Assembly (NCBI GenBank): GCA_944321865.1
Contig: CALUMZ010000099.1
Coordinates: 1-64,000 of the forward strand
Source of the DNA: an uncultured Muribaculaceae bacterium
Lineage (GTDB): Bacteria > Bacteroidota > Bacteroidia > Bacteroidales > Muribaculaceae
Direction of reading: 5' to 3'
Length of the DNA stretch: 64,000 nt
The notes beneath the pieces were generated by a model that had not been told where the DNA came from, ran no database searches, and saw only the letters and a list, made by a program, of their open reading frames with translations. Shown piece after piece: positions 8,897 to 17,816 of the stretch (position 1 is the stretch's first letter; each line of letters starts with the position of its first letter). The translations under genes and the position numbers were made by a program.

Positions 8897-10414
8897 TTAT
8901 TCGCTCAAGTCGACGGCATAGTATCTTTTTACCTTAGTCGGGTATACGCCTGTTATAAACATTACTTTGTCGTTGTCGTTGCTGTTTATGATTGAGTTGT
9001 ATATCGCTTCTACGTCGTCTTGCGACTTTATTCTCTGTCCGTTGATGTCAAGAATTATGAAACCGTCTTTGATGCCTGCTTCTTTAAATTTGCCGGACTT
9101 AAGGCCTGATACTTGTACTCCCGAATTTATCCCAAGGCTTTGTTTCAAGCTGTCGGACGGTTTTTTGAATGCACACCCAAGCGAAGTGAAGTCGGTGGCT
9201 TTGGTGACGGTGGTGCCACCTTGATTGTTCTTCATTGTGGCTTTTGTCGTATGTGTTTTGTTGTCACGGACATAAGTAATTTCTACGGTGTCGCCCGGAC
9301 GCAATTTGTTCATTTGCTCCATCATTTGGCCGCTGTTTTTTACCGGATTGCCACCAAGTTTTATGATAACATCGCCTTCTTTGATGCCGGCTTCCATTGC
9401 TGCACTTTGTTCGCTTACTTCGGCAACGTATATGCCTTCCTTGGTTGCTGTGATGTCCTTTTCACGAGCCATGTCGGCATTGAGTTCTATATAGGAGATT
9501 CCAAGAACTGCCCTTTGCACCGTGCCATATTGTTGGATGTCGGTAACTATTTTCTTGACAAGAGCCGAAGGAATAGCAAATGAGCAACCTGCATAATCGC
9601 CGGTTTGTGAATATATGGCAGTGTTTATTCCCACCAATTCGCCGTTTGTGTTGACTAATGCACCACCACTGTTGCCTTTGTTGACGGCTGCGTCGGTTTG
9701 TATGTATGATTCAATACCCATGGGGCGCCCATGTGTGGCCGAACTGATGCTTCGTGCCTTTGCGCTTACTATGCCGGCCGTTACTGTCGACGTGAATCCG
9801 AAAGGATTGCCAACGGCCAATACCCATTCACCGACTTTTAGAGCATCGGAATCTCCGAAAGGTATTGTCGGAAGGTCTTTGCCGTCGATTTTAAGCAATG
9901 CAATGTCGGATGATGCATCAGTGCCAATTATAGTTGCGTTGTAGGTGCTGTTGTCGTTGAGTGTAACTTCGAGTTTTTCGGCTCCTTCAATGACGTGGTT
10001 GTTTGTAACGACATATCCGTTTGACGTTATAATGACCCCCGATCCCAATCCGAGAGGTTGGGGCGTTGCATCTTGTTGTTGCCTTTGGCCTCTGTTGCCA
10101 TATCCGGGACCAAAGAAGAATTCAAACGGGTCGATGAATTGCTGGCGAGAACTGCGAGGGGTTGCATAACTTTTTATGCAAACAACGGCATTCACCGATT
10201 TTTCGGCAGCTGTTGTGAAGTCGGTGTCAAATGCAGCCGAAGCAGAAGTCCTAATGAAGTGCCCTTGTGTGTCTACATTGCTGGTCGAATGTATTTCTTG
10301 AACAAAGTTGTCGTCATTATCATTATTAAAAGCCGAGGTTGCAAGGATGGTTGCTGCCGATCCGAGCACTGATGCTCCTAATAAAAGGAGTGTGATTTTA
10401 GCTGTTTGTTTCAT
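8897..10414 (-). CDS. degP: Periplasmic serine protease of the DegP/HtrA family
   Basis: Envelope quality-control protease (505 residues). An N-terminal signal/anchor segment covers about residues 6-28. The trypsin-like domain carries a visible triad: His140 (NNHVIEG), Asp170 (SSDIALL) and Ser249 (GNSGGAL). Two PDZ domains follow (about 300-395 and 410-500), as in DegP/DegQ. Length and architecture are normal for the family. It is transcribed alone on the minus strand and ends at a strong terminator. The DegP versus DegQ name cannot be settled from sequence. Confidence 0.93.
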   Translation of the reverse strand: MKQTAKITLLLLGASVLGSAATILATSAFNNDNDDNFVQEIHSTSNVDTQGHFIRTSASAAFDTDFTTAAEKSVNAVVCIKSYATPRSSRQQFIDPFEFFFGPGYGNRGQRQQQDATPQPLGLGSGVIITSNGYVVTNNHVIEGAEKLEVTLNDNSTYNATIIGTDASSDIALLKIDGKDLPTIPFGDSDALKVGEWVLAVGNPFGFTSTVTAGIVSAKARSISSATHGRPMGIESYIQTDAAVNKGNSGGALVNTNGELVGINTAIYSQTGDYAGCSFAIPSALVKKIVTDIQQYGTVQRAVLGISYIELNADMAREKDITATKEGIYVAEVSEQSAAMEAGIKEGDVIIKLGGNPVKNSGQMMEQMNKLRPGDTVEITYVRDNKTHTTKATMKNNQGGTTVTKATDFTSLGCAFKKPSDSLKQSLGINSGVQVSGLKSGKFKEAGIKDGFIILDINGQRIKSQDDVEAIYNSIINSNDNDKVMFITGVYPTKVKRYYAVDLSE

Positions 10415-10889
10415 AATACTTATTGTTAAATTATTATGTGTTTTAAAATTTACTAACTTAAAAATTAACTTTTAATTCTGCCGTAAAAGTAGAATAATAT
10501 CTGATACGATGTATACTTAAATGCTTATATTTAAAATAAATTAATATGCACGGAGCATATTTAGAACAAATTAAAATTTCTTTGTCAAAAAACACAAAGT
10601 AGTATATATGACATACGTGCAAATGGTGTGCCAATTACATGTTTTGCCATTGCAAATTTGGCGGTGTTGCATTTGAAACAAAAAAGACGAATGAAAGAAG
10701 TTCGTTGAGATAGAGAGTAATCTGCGATGCGGCAAATTCATGCCCTCATGATTTGCATTTGCGGTAGTCTTACACTATCTTTGTCATAAAATGCACTTTT
10801 ATGCGGTGCCCTTTTTCATGATGCCGGTGTGGATTTCATGATATTGTGCATCAGGATTATGTAGTGTGATGCAAAGTTAGTTTTATGTT
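10415..10889. other. 475-base intergenic region between degP and HU genes
   Basis: A divergent control region with no supported ORF. It holds the HU promoter at 10752-10783 and an inverted repeat TGCATCA (10847-10853) / TGATGCA (10867-10873) placed between that promoter and the HU start codon. It also has two direct copies of TTTCATGAT (near 10815 and 10835). The degP side (10415-10500) is very A/T-rich, with no convincing full promoter match. Confidence 0.5.
10752..10783 (+). promoter_or_regulatory. Promoter of the HU / HU-LysM genes
   Basis: TTTG (10752-10755), a 20-base spacer and TATCTTTG (10776-10783) match the Bacteroidota consensus. Transcription should start near 10790, leaving a leader of about 100 bases that contains the inverted repeat at 10847-10873. 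Confidence 0.7.
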
Positions 10890-11162
10890 ATGGATAATAA
10901 AGCTCTTACAGAAATATTAGCCAAGCGATTAAATAGGAAACCGGAAGATATAGAAAAGTTGCTGGAGGCATTTATTGCTACAGTCAAGAATAGGTGTGGT
11001 GATCTTGATAGCGTGGCAATACCGGGGTTTGGTACGTTTGAAGCAAAAAAACGGTTAGAGCGTGTTTCTATAAACCCGGCTACAGGCAAAAGAATGCTTA
11101 TTCCTCCTAAGGTCACACTTTCGTTTAAGCCAAGCGCATTATTGAAGAACAAACTGCGATGA
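10890..11162 (+). CDS. HU/IHF-family DNA-binding protein
   Basis: A 90-residue histone-like protein of normal HU length. The fold is an N-terminal helical dimerisation region (residues 1-45), then the GFGTF motif (46-50) and the beta-arm region NPATGKRMLIP (about 63-73), whose conserved Pro intercalates into DNA in the family. It should act as a dimer that bends chromosomal DNA. The second gene, 58 bases downstream, also begins with an HU domain, so the pair may form heterodimers. An inverted repeat in the leader could be an autoregulatory site; that is speculative. Confidence 0.93.
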   Translation: MDNKALTEILAKRLNRKPEDIEKLLEAFIATVKNRCGDLDSVAIPGFGTFEAKKRLERVSINPATGKRMLIPPKVTLSFKPSALLKNKLR

Positions 11163-11220
11163 CTTTTCCGTGAGTGGTGTAAACACTGTAAATATGAATT
11201 TTTTGTCCCGATATAAAGTG

Positions 11221-12537
11221 ATGAATAAAAAAATAACATTTCCCGAATTAATCGAAGCTGTGGCTGCAACAACAGAAACATCCAAACGCACAAGTGAAAT
11301 GTTTCTGAAAGAGTTGTTTGCTGTGGTGTCAGAGGCATTGGTGAAAGGGGAAAATGTGAAAATTAAGAATTTCGGGGTCTTTAAGCTGACTGAGGTAGGT
11401 GAGAGGAAAAGTGTAAATGTGAATACCGGCGAGGAGATGAAAATACCGAGTCACACAAAAGTCTCTTTTTCTCCCGATAAATCACTCGCCGATGCCATAA
11501 ATATGCCATTTTCGAGTTTCGAAGCAGTAGAATTGAGCGATAATATCACTGAAGATGATTTAATAAAGATGACTTCGCCTGATTTGCCGGACGAAAACAA
11601 TGCCGATATTTCGCCGATTGAGGAAGATGTGAATGGCATTAATAAGCCAAAGGATACTGAAGTGCATATTCAAACCGGAGTTGCCGATGTTGATAAAAGC
11701 GAAGTGGCGTCAGACAGCAACGAAACTCACGGAACAGAAATAGAAGCTGACACAAGAATGAGCGAAAGCGATGCCGCAGAACACGATAATGTGGGCATGG
11801 TAGCTCCGTGCGGTGTGTCAGAGCCTTTGGAAACCGCAAAAGAAGAAGTGCGACAAAACAATGCCGTAGAACCGAACAAAGAAAATAACGAGGAGAAAAG
11901 TGTGTCGTCACAAGGCAAAAGCGTTCCGGAAGAAGATAGCTTGGATGAAATACGCAGGCAATTAGAAAACAGATATGTTTCGCCCTACAAAAGCGCATTG
12001 TTCTTCAAAGGATATTTTTGGGGTGCAGTAACGATGTTGCTACTGTCGGCAGTTGCTTTCTATTCTTATTATTTGTATAATGAGGAGAACAAGGCTTACG
12101 AAGAGGCGGTAGACTTCGCTTTGAGAAATCAAGCGCCACAGGTTTCGGAAGAAATTGTAAAAGTCGAAGACAATAAAGCGGAAATTATGATGGAGCCGGA
12201 TAGCGCGGCGCATGAAGCAACAAACAATTTGCATGCCGACGACGATGAAGAATCGGAAGTGTCGGTTCGTGATGTTCAAAAGGATGTTGCACGGTATGAT
12301 ACTGTGAGCCGCAGCCGGTATTTAACAACGATGTCGCGCGAATATTACGGTGATTTCCGTTTTTGGGTATATATATATGAAGAAAACAAAAGTAAAATAG
12401 ACAATCCTAATTCGATTGCCCCCGGGACGGTGGTCGAGATTCCTCCTGCCTCCAAATACGGCATAGATAAAAATGACAGGGAAAGTATAGAAAAGGCAAA
12501 AAAAATGGCAGTGTCAATATTAAATGAGCACAAATAA
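11221..12537 (+). CDS. Membrane-anchored HU-domain protein with C-terminal LysM-like domain
   Basis: A three-part protein of 438 residues when started at the ATG at 11221; the longer reading from 11170 adds 17 residues with no similarity to HU. Residues 1-95 form an HU/IHF domain (FGVFKL, then the beta-arm VNVNTGEEMKIP). An acidic low-complexity linker of about 170 residues follows. Next comes one transmembrane helix (GAVTMLLLSAVAFYSYYL, near residue 270), then a charged spacer and a C-terminal LysM-like fold ending in PGTVVEIPP. The HU part should face the cytoplasm and the LysM part the periplasm, so the protein could tether DNA to the envelope or peptidoglycan. The domain order is seen; the tether function is inferred. 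Confidence 0.88.
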   Translation: MNKKITFPELIEAVAATTETSKRTSEMFLKELFAVVSEALVKGENVKIKNFGVFKLTEVGERKSVNVNTGEEMKIPSHTKVSFSPDKSLADAINMPFSSFEAVELSDNITEDDLIKMTSPDLPDENNADISPIEEDVNGINKPKDTEVHIQTGVADVDKSEVASDSNETHGTEIEADTRMSESDAAEHDNVGMVAPCGVSEPLETAKEEVRQNNAVEPNKENNEEKSVSSQGKSVPEEDSLDEIRRQLENRYVSPYKSALFFKGYFWGAVTMLLLSAVAFYSYYLYNEENKAYEEAVDFALRNQAPQVSEEIVKVEDNKAEIMMEPDSAAHEATNNLHADDDEESEVSVRDVQKDVARYDTVSRSRYLTTMSREYYGDFRFWVYIYEENKSKIDNPNSIAPGTVVEIPPASKYGIDKNDRESIEKAKKMAVSILNEHK

Positions 12538-12628
12538 CGGCATAAAAGCCGGGTGCGCAAATGTTTTACTAATAAATAATGGTTTAACATTTCTAACTTA
12601 AAATATTATAAATTAACTCGCTACGCCG

Positions 12629-12658
12629 CTTGTTTTAATGCGTAAAATGATAATTTTG
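12629..12658 (+). promoter_or_regulatory. Promoter of the Bat operon
   Basis: TAATTTTG at 12651-12658 matches the -7 consensus. CTTG at 12629-12632, one mismatch from TTTG, lies 18 bases upstream. Transcription should begin near 12665, giving a leader of about 55 bases before the MoxR start. Confidence 0.6.
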
Positions 12659-12718
12659 CAACAACGAAAAAGGAGACAAACTTAAAGAAAAATAATACAA
12701 TAAAAATATATAATCAGC

Positions 12719-13714
12719 ATGGATGAATCTGTAAATATCCGCGAATTAAATGACTTGATTGCGAGCAAGAGCCAATTTGTAAATATGATTACACAAGGCA
12801 TGGATCAGATGATAGTCGGCCAAAAGCACTTGGTCAACTCTCTGCTTATTTCATTGCTTGCAAACGGACATATTCTGCTGGAAGGTGTTCCCGGATTGGC
12901 AAAGACATTGGCAATAAAGACATTGGCATCGTTGGTTGATGCTAAATATAGCCGAATTCAATTCACACCTGACTTGTTGCCTGCCGATGTTGTAGGTACG
13001 ATGGTGTATAGCGTCAAGCAAGAAAAATTTGAAGTAAAGCAAGGACCGGTCTTTGCTAATTTTGTATTGGCAGATGAAATAAACCGAGCCCCGGCAAAGG
13101 TGCAAAGTGCGTTGCTCGAAGCTATGCAAGAACGCCAAGTTACAATAGGGGAGATGTCGTTTAAACTCGATGATCCGTTTCTTGTGTTGGCCACCCAGAA
13201 CCCGATAGAACAAGAAGGTACGTATCCGTTGCCCGAAGCACAGGTGGACCGTTTTTTGATGAAAGTCGTGATAGGGTATCCCAATAAGGAGGAAGAAAAG
13301 CAGATAATACGTCAAAACATAAAGAGCGAGAAGAAAAAAATAATTCCGGTCGTTACCACAAAAGATATAGTGGAAACTCGCTCGGTAGTCGAGAAAATAT
13401 ATATCGATGAAAAAATAGAAAAATACATTGTGGACATTGTGTTTGCTTCGCGCTATCCAAAGGATTACGGATTGAATGACTTGTCGAGCATAATATCATT
13501 CGGAGCCTCTCCCCGTGCCTCAATAAGCCTTGCAATAGCTTCGCGTGCATACGCTTTCCTCAAAGGACGGGGGTATGTAATTCCTGAAGATGTGCGAGCT
13601 GTATGTCATGATGTAATACGTCACCGCATAGGTCTTTCTTATGAAGCCGAAGCCAATAATATATCGGCCGATGAAGTAGTTAGTGGTATTCTCGACAAAG
13701 TGGCAGTACCATAA
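12719..13714 (+). CDS. MoxR-type AAA+ ATPase of the Bat operon
   Basis: A 331-residue MoxR-family ATPase, normal for the family. It has Walker A GVPGLAKT (residues 56-63), Walker B-type LADEINRAP (around 116-124) and a C-terminal lid domain. MoxR ATPases act as chaperones that remodel protein complexes together with VWA-domain partners, and several VWA proteins are encoded just downstream (15741 and 16764). It is the first gene of an eight-gene plus-strand operon. The Bat (Bacteroides aerotolerance) operon was named for oxygen tolerance in Bacteroides fragilis; the exact substrate is unknown. Confidence 0.94.
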   Translation: MDESVNIRELNDLIASKSQFVNMITQGMDQMIVGQKHLVNSLLISLLANGHILLEGVPGLAKTLAIKTLASLVDAKYSRIQFTPDLLPADVVGTMVYSVKQEKFEVKQGPVFANFVLADEINRAPAKVQSALLEAMQERQVTIGEMSFKLDDPFLVLATQNPIEQEGTYPLPEAQVDRFLMKVVIGYPNKEEEKQIIRQNIKSEKKKIIPVVTTKDIVETRSVVEKIYIDEKIEKYIVDIVFASRYPKDYGLNDLSSIISFGASPRASISLAIASRAYAFLKGRGYVIPEDVRAVCHDVIRHRIGLSYEAEANNISADEVVSGILDKVAVP

Positions 13715-13814
13715 AGTGCAATGGCACGCATGTCTGCGACTGCGTGGCACAAATGCACAATGGGTGGCTTTGGGCTATACTAAACATAATTACGTTCATA
13801 GAGAAAGAAGTTAC

Positions 13815-14690
13815 ATGGATTCATTAGAGTTACTTAAGAAAGTCCGGAAAATAGAAATAAAGACCCGGGGATTATCTCAGAATATATTCGCCGGTGAGTA
13901 TCATACTGCATTTAAAGGACGTGGTATGACTTTTTCGGAAGTTCGAGAGTATCAATATGGCGATGATATACGCGATATCGATTGGAACGTGACGGCAAGG
14001 CAAAACAGGCCATACGTGAAAATATATGAGGAGGAGCGAGAATTGACGCTCATGTTGCTAATCGATGTGTCTGGGAGCCGGAATTTTGGTGCGTTGGGTG
14101 TAGAAAAGAAAGAAATGATAGCGGAAATAGCGGCAACTTTGGCTTTTTCTGCAATTCAAAATAACGACAAAGTAGGGGTGATATTTTTTTCTGATAAAAT
14201 TGAAAAATTCATTCCCCCGAAGAAAGGAAGGAAACACATATTATTAGTTATAAGGGAATTGCTCGACTTTACGCCCGAAAGCAACGGAACGGATATAAAT
14301 AAGGCTCTTGAATATCTTACAAGCGTGATAAAAAAGCATTGTGCGACATTCCTTATATCTGATTTTATCGATTCAATCGATTATTATAAGTCATTGTCAA
14401 TTGCTAACCATAAGCACGATGTCACTTGTGTTCAGGTTTACGACAAGCGAGAGGCCCAGTTGCCTAATGTGGGACTTATGAAAGTTGTGGACTCTGAAAC
14501 AGGTGCAGAACGATGGGTAAACACAAGTTCTTCCAAGGTTAGGCAGGTGTATAATAAATGGTGGTATGAACGTCAATTGCGTATGAACGAAACTGCACAA
14601 CGTTGTGCTGTCGATATTGTATCAATAGCTACCGATGAAGACTATGTTAAAGCCTTGATGGGCTTATTCAGGAAGAGAACTGTAAGATAG
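13815..14690 (+). CDS. DUF58 domain protein of the Bat operon
   Basis: A cytosolic DUF58 protein of 291 residues when started at MDSLELLKK (13815). An in-frame ATG at 13683 would overlap moxR and add 44 residues of unrelated sequence, so the downstream start is preferred. The DUF58 signature GRGMTFSEVREYQYGDDIRDIDW lies near residues 35-57 and is followed by a VWA-like strand with the MIDAS remnant LLIDVSGS. DUF58 proteins commonly follow MoxR ATPases and are thought to be their partners. The gap to moxR is about 100 bases. Confidence 0.92.
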   Translation: MDSLELLKKVRKIEIKTRGLSQNIFAGEYHTAFKGRGMTFSEVREYQYGDDIRDIDWNVTARQNRPYVKIYEEERELTLMLLIDVSGSRNFGALGVEKKEMIAEIAATLAFSAIQNNDKVGVIFFSDKIEKFIPPKKGRKHILLVIRELLDFTPESNGTDINKALEYLTSVIKKHCATFLISDFIDSIDYYKSLSIANHKHDVTCVQVYDKREAQLPNVGLMKVVDSETGAERWVNTSSSKVRQVYNKWWYERQLRMNETAQRCAVDIVSIATDEDYVKALMGLFRKRTVR

Positions 14691-14712
14691 GGTATATAAC
14701 AAAATAGCAAGA

Positions 14713-15744
14713 ATGGGCAATCTATTAAAAACATCGGTTTTATCAGTAGTACTTACATTGATGTCGGTGGCGGCTTATGGTAACGCTGCAGTGGTAAGTG
14801 CCAAACTGGATTCTACCGTTTTGTTAATGGGGAAACAGACTGCATTGCACATTGAGATATTGCAGGCGAAGAATGTCGAAGGTGCGTTCACTAATGAATC
14901 ATCAGATACTATATGCAAATATGTAGAAATCGTCGGTCGCACCGATGCCGATACCGTCGATGTGGGAAATGGCAGGGTGCAAATCAAGCGTGATTTGATT
15001 TTGCAATCATTCGATTCGGGTTTATATGTGTTGCCTCCGATACAGTATGTTGTTGGTAAAGACACGTTCAAGTCTCAGCAATTGACATTAAAAGTCTTGC
15101 CTGTGAATGTAGATACATTGGCAACCATACACGGCTCGGACAAAGAAAGCGTGTTGATGTATGACTGGCAGTGGCTGTTTATCTTTGATTATTTGCCCGA
15201 TTTTATTGTTGATTATTGGTGGGTGTTTTTAATAATCATTGTAATCGCAGCAGGCGGAATATATGTATTTATGTTCCGCAAGAAGAAGGGCGCAGACCCG
15301 ACTGTTGTGGTAAAACTTGTACCTCCCTACGATGAAGCCATGCAGCGACTGGAAGAACTCAAGACACGCAAGTTGTGGCAAAACGGCCAAGAAAAGGAAT
15401 ATTATACTATATTGACCGATATATTGAGAAACTATATAGATCGCCGATTCGGCATAAATGCGATGGAAATGACATCATCGCAAATAATTTCGATATTAAG
15501 AAAAAACAAGGAAACGAAGGCTGTGAACGAACAGCTCAGCCAAATTTTGGAAATGGCCGACTTTGTGAAGTTTGCAAAAGTACGTCCGTTGCCCGATGAC
15601 AATGAGGCTGCCTACGTGAAAGCCGTAAACTTCGTTGCCGAGACCAAACCGCTGCCGCCACAAATAGAAAACGAGACCGAAGGCAAGCCGCAGGAAGGTG
15701 AAAATGCAAAAAACGATACCGGGAAAGGAGGGGATAAGAAATGA
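14713..15744 (+). CDS. DUF4381-type membrane protein of the Bat operon
   Basis: A 343-residue protein with a signal peptide (cleavage near AAYGNA). A periplasmic beta-rich domain of about 130 residues follows, then one transmembrane helix (YWWVFLIIIVIAAGGIYVFMF, around residues 172-192) and a cytoplasmic helical domain resembling the C-terminal part of BatD (YTILTDILRNYIDRRFGI). A charged, proline-rich tail ends the protein. Its stop overlaps the batA start by four bases (ATGA), indicating translational coupling. Biochemical function is unknown; the position between DUF58 and BatA supports a role in the MoxR/Bat complex. Confidence 0.85.
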   Translation: MGNLLKTSVLSVVLTLMSVAAYGNAAVVSAKLDSTVLLMGKQTALHIEILQAKNVEGAFTNESSDTICKYVEIVGRTDADTVDVGNGRVQIKRDLILQSFDSGLYVLPPIQYVVGKDTFKSQQLTLKVLPVNVDTLATIHGSDKESVLMYDWQWLFIFDYLPDFIVDYWWVFLIIIVIAAGGIYVFMFRKKKGADPTVVVKLVPPYDEAMQRLEELKTRKLWQNGQEKEYYTILTDILRNYIDRRFGINAMEMTSSQIISILRKNKETKAVNEQLSQILEMADFVKFAKVRPLPDDNEAAYVKAVNFVAETKPLPPQIENETEGKPQEGENAKNDTGKGGDKK

Positions 15745-16733
15745 TACAATTTGCGCACCCCCAATTTATGTGGCTTTTCTTGTTGTTTATCCCGCTTGTA
15801 GCGTGGTATATAATGCGTCACAAGAATAATAATCCCACATTGCTTGTATCGTCTACCATGCCGTTTGCAAAAATGGGCAATTCGTGGAAGTTGTATTTAA
15901 AGCACTCTATGTTTGCGGTTAAATTGGCTGCATTGGGGTGCTTGATAATAATTTTGTGCAGGCCTCAGACTTATGATAATTGGTCAACAACCGAAACAGA
16001 AGGAACCGATATAGTATTGGCTCTCGACGTTTCGACCAGTATGCTTGCCAAAGATTTTGAGCCAGACCGATTTAACGCGGCTAAAGATGTCGCACTGCAA
16101 TTTGTATCGGGAAGGGAAACCGACAATATAGGAATTGTTATATTTGCCGGTGAAAGTTTTACGCAAGTGCCATTGACTCTTGATAAAACAGTGCTGCTTA
16201 ATTATATCCAAGATATTAAGATAGGTACCCTTATAGACGGAACAGCTATCGGTGATGGCATAGCCACATCAATAAATCGCATAAAAAACGGCAAAGCCAA
16301 ATCCAAGAGTATAATATTATTGACCGATGGCTCAAATAATACAGGGGTAGTTGCCCCATTGACAGCTGCAGAAATTGCAAAAGAATATGGTATAAAGATA
16401 TACACTATCGGAGTTGGTAGTAACGGCTCGGCAAAGTACCCTGTGGGAATCAATTACTACGGTAAGATGGAATATCAAGTATTGCCTGTTGTAATAGATG
16501 AAGTCACATTGAAGAAAATAGCAAATGTGACAGGTGGAAAATATTTCAGGGCAACCAATGAAAATGTCCTAAAAGATGTTTTCAATGAAATCGACCAACT
16601 TGAGAAAACCAAAATGGATATTAGGAACTTCAGTAACGCAGAAGATAATTACATGCCTTGGGCTGTGGCTTTGTTGATTCTTGTATTGATTGATTTGATT
16701 GCAAGATATACGTTACTGCGCAACATTCCTTAA
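15741..16733 (+). CDS. batA: VWA-domain membrane protein BatA
   Basis: A 330-residue VWA protein with two N-terminal transmembrane helices (about residues 8-25 and 55-75). The von Willebrand A domain carries the complete metal-ion MIDAS motif DVSTS (ALDVSTSMLAK, near residue 94) and the later LLTDGSNN. A C-terminal transmembrane helix (about 305-325) ends it. This matches BatA, the first VWA protein of the Bacteroides aerotolerance operon. The start ATGA overlaps the preceding gene's stop, and batB follows after 30 bases. Confidence 0.93.
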   Translation: MIQFAHPQFMWLFLLFIPLVAWYIMRHKNNNPTLLVSSTMPFAKMGNSWKLYLKHSMFAVKLAALGCLIIILCRPQTYDNWSTTETEGTDIVLALDVSTSMLAKDFEPDRFNAAKDVALQFVSGRETDNIGIVIFAGESFTQVPLTLDKTVLLNYIQDIKIGTLIDGTAIGDGIATSINRIKNGKAKSKSIILLTDGSNNTGVVAPLTAAEIAKEYGIKIYTIGVGSNGSAKYPVGINYYGKMEYQVLPVVIDEVTLKKIANVTGGKYFRATNENVLKDVFNEIDQLEKTKMDIRNFSNAEDNYMPWAVALLILVLIDLIARYTLLRNIP

Positions 16734-16763
16734 ATGTAATGTTAAAGTCATAAAAATAAGAAT

Positions 16764-17816
16764 ATGTTAAGTTTTGCATATCCGGAATATCTATATTTAC
16801 TGCTGCTTATACCGGTAATTGTCGCATTATATATATATGCGAGATTTTCAAGGCTGAAAAATCTGAAGCGTTTCGGCCGTACAAATGTATTATCGGCATT
16901 GATGCCCGATGTGTCGAAGTATAAACCCGGTATAAAACTGGTATTGCAGCTCATTGCGCTTGTGATGATAGTAATCATGCTGGCTCGGCCTCGAGCAGGC
17001 GCAGTGGAACAAACCATGAAAGTGCGCGGCATTGAGGTAATGGTTGCCCTTGACGTTTCAAATTCAATGAATGCTTCATCGAATGAAGACCCGAAAAGCG
17101 TGAGCCGCCTGCAGCGGGCCAAGTTGTTGCTGGAGAGGTTGATTGATAATTTCGGCGATGACAAAGTGGGATTGATAGTGTTTGCTGGGAATGCTTATAC
17201 GCAATTACCCATAACTGCCGATTTTACATCGGCAAAGATGTTTATAAATAGTATAAGCACGGATATGGTTTCATCGCAGGGTACAGCAATAGGTTCGGCT
17301 ATAAAACTTGCAATGAACAGTTTTTCGAGTAACGATAAAATTCAAAAGACAATAATTGTCATTACCGATGGAGAAAATTTTGAAGATGATGCGGTAATGG
17401 CCGCTAAAAATGCTGTAGACAAGGGAGTCACGGTTAATGTTATCGGAGTAGGGTCTACCAAGGGTTCTCCCATTCCATTGGGGAACGGTGCTTGGATGAA
17501 AGACGGCCAAGGGAATGTGGTGACAACTTATCTAAACGAGCAAACGGCCCAACAGATAGCAAAAGCCGGCAACGGCGTGTACGTGGCAGGCAGTGCCGGG
17601 GATGCTGCAAGTAGAATGTCGGAAGAACTGAACAAATTGGCAAAATCTGATTTGCAGAAAGTGGTTTATTCGCAAAATAGTGAACAGTTTCCCATATTTG
17701 CTTGGATAGCCTTGGTATTCTTAATAGGCGACATGTTTGTATTGGAACGCAAAAATTCATGGCTTAAGAAAATCAATTTCTTTACAAAAGAAGATAAACA
17801 GCGACATGGCAAATAA
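16764..17816 (+). CDS. batB: VWA-domain membrane protein BatB
   Basis: Second VWA protein of the operon, 350 residues. It shares the plan of BatA: two N-terminal helices, a VWA domain with MIDAS residues in VALDVSNSM (near residue 95) and VITDGENF, and a C-terminal helix (about 315-330). Ten 3' bases overlap the start of batC (ATG at 17806). The paired BatA/BatB layout is characteristic of Bacteroidota. Confidence 0.93.
   Translation: MLSFAYPEYLYLLLLIPVIVALYIYARFSRLKNLKRFGRTNVLSALMPDVSKYKPGIKLVLQLIALVMIVIMLARPRAGAVEQTMKVRGIEVMVALDVSNSMNASSNEDPKSVSRLQRAKLLLERLIDNFGDDKVGLIVFAGNAYTQLPITADFTSAKMFINSISTDMVSSQGTAIGSAIKLAMNSFSSNDKIQKTIIVITDGENFEDDAVMAAKNAVDKGVTVNVIGVGSTKGSPIPLGNGAWMKDGQGNVVTTYLNEQTAQQIAKAGNGVYVAGSAGDAASRMSEELNKLAKSDLQKVVYSQNSEQFPIFAWIALVFLIGDMFVLERKNSWLKKINFFTKEDKQRHGK

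Noticed and set aside
8740-8937. Plus-strand ORF of 65 codons between rpoD and degP
   Set aside because: It reads through the degP terminator hairpin and into degP antisense, and its Lys/Arg-rich translation has no recognisable features.
10872-10879. Minus-strand TAACTTTG -7-like box just before the HU gene
   Set aside because: No TTTG element at the right distance and no minus-strand gene for about 460 bases; likely chance.
11170-11220. Longer N terminus of the HU-LysM protein
   Set aside because: The extra 17 residues do not belong to the HU fold, which begins right after the ATG at 11221.
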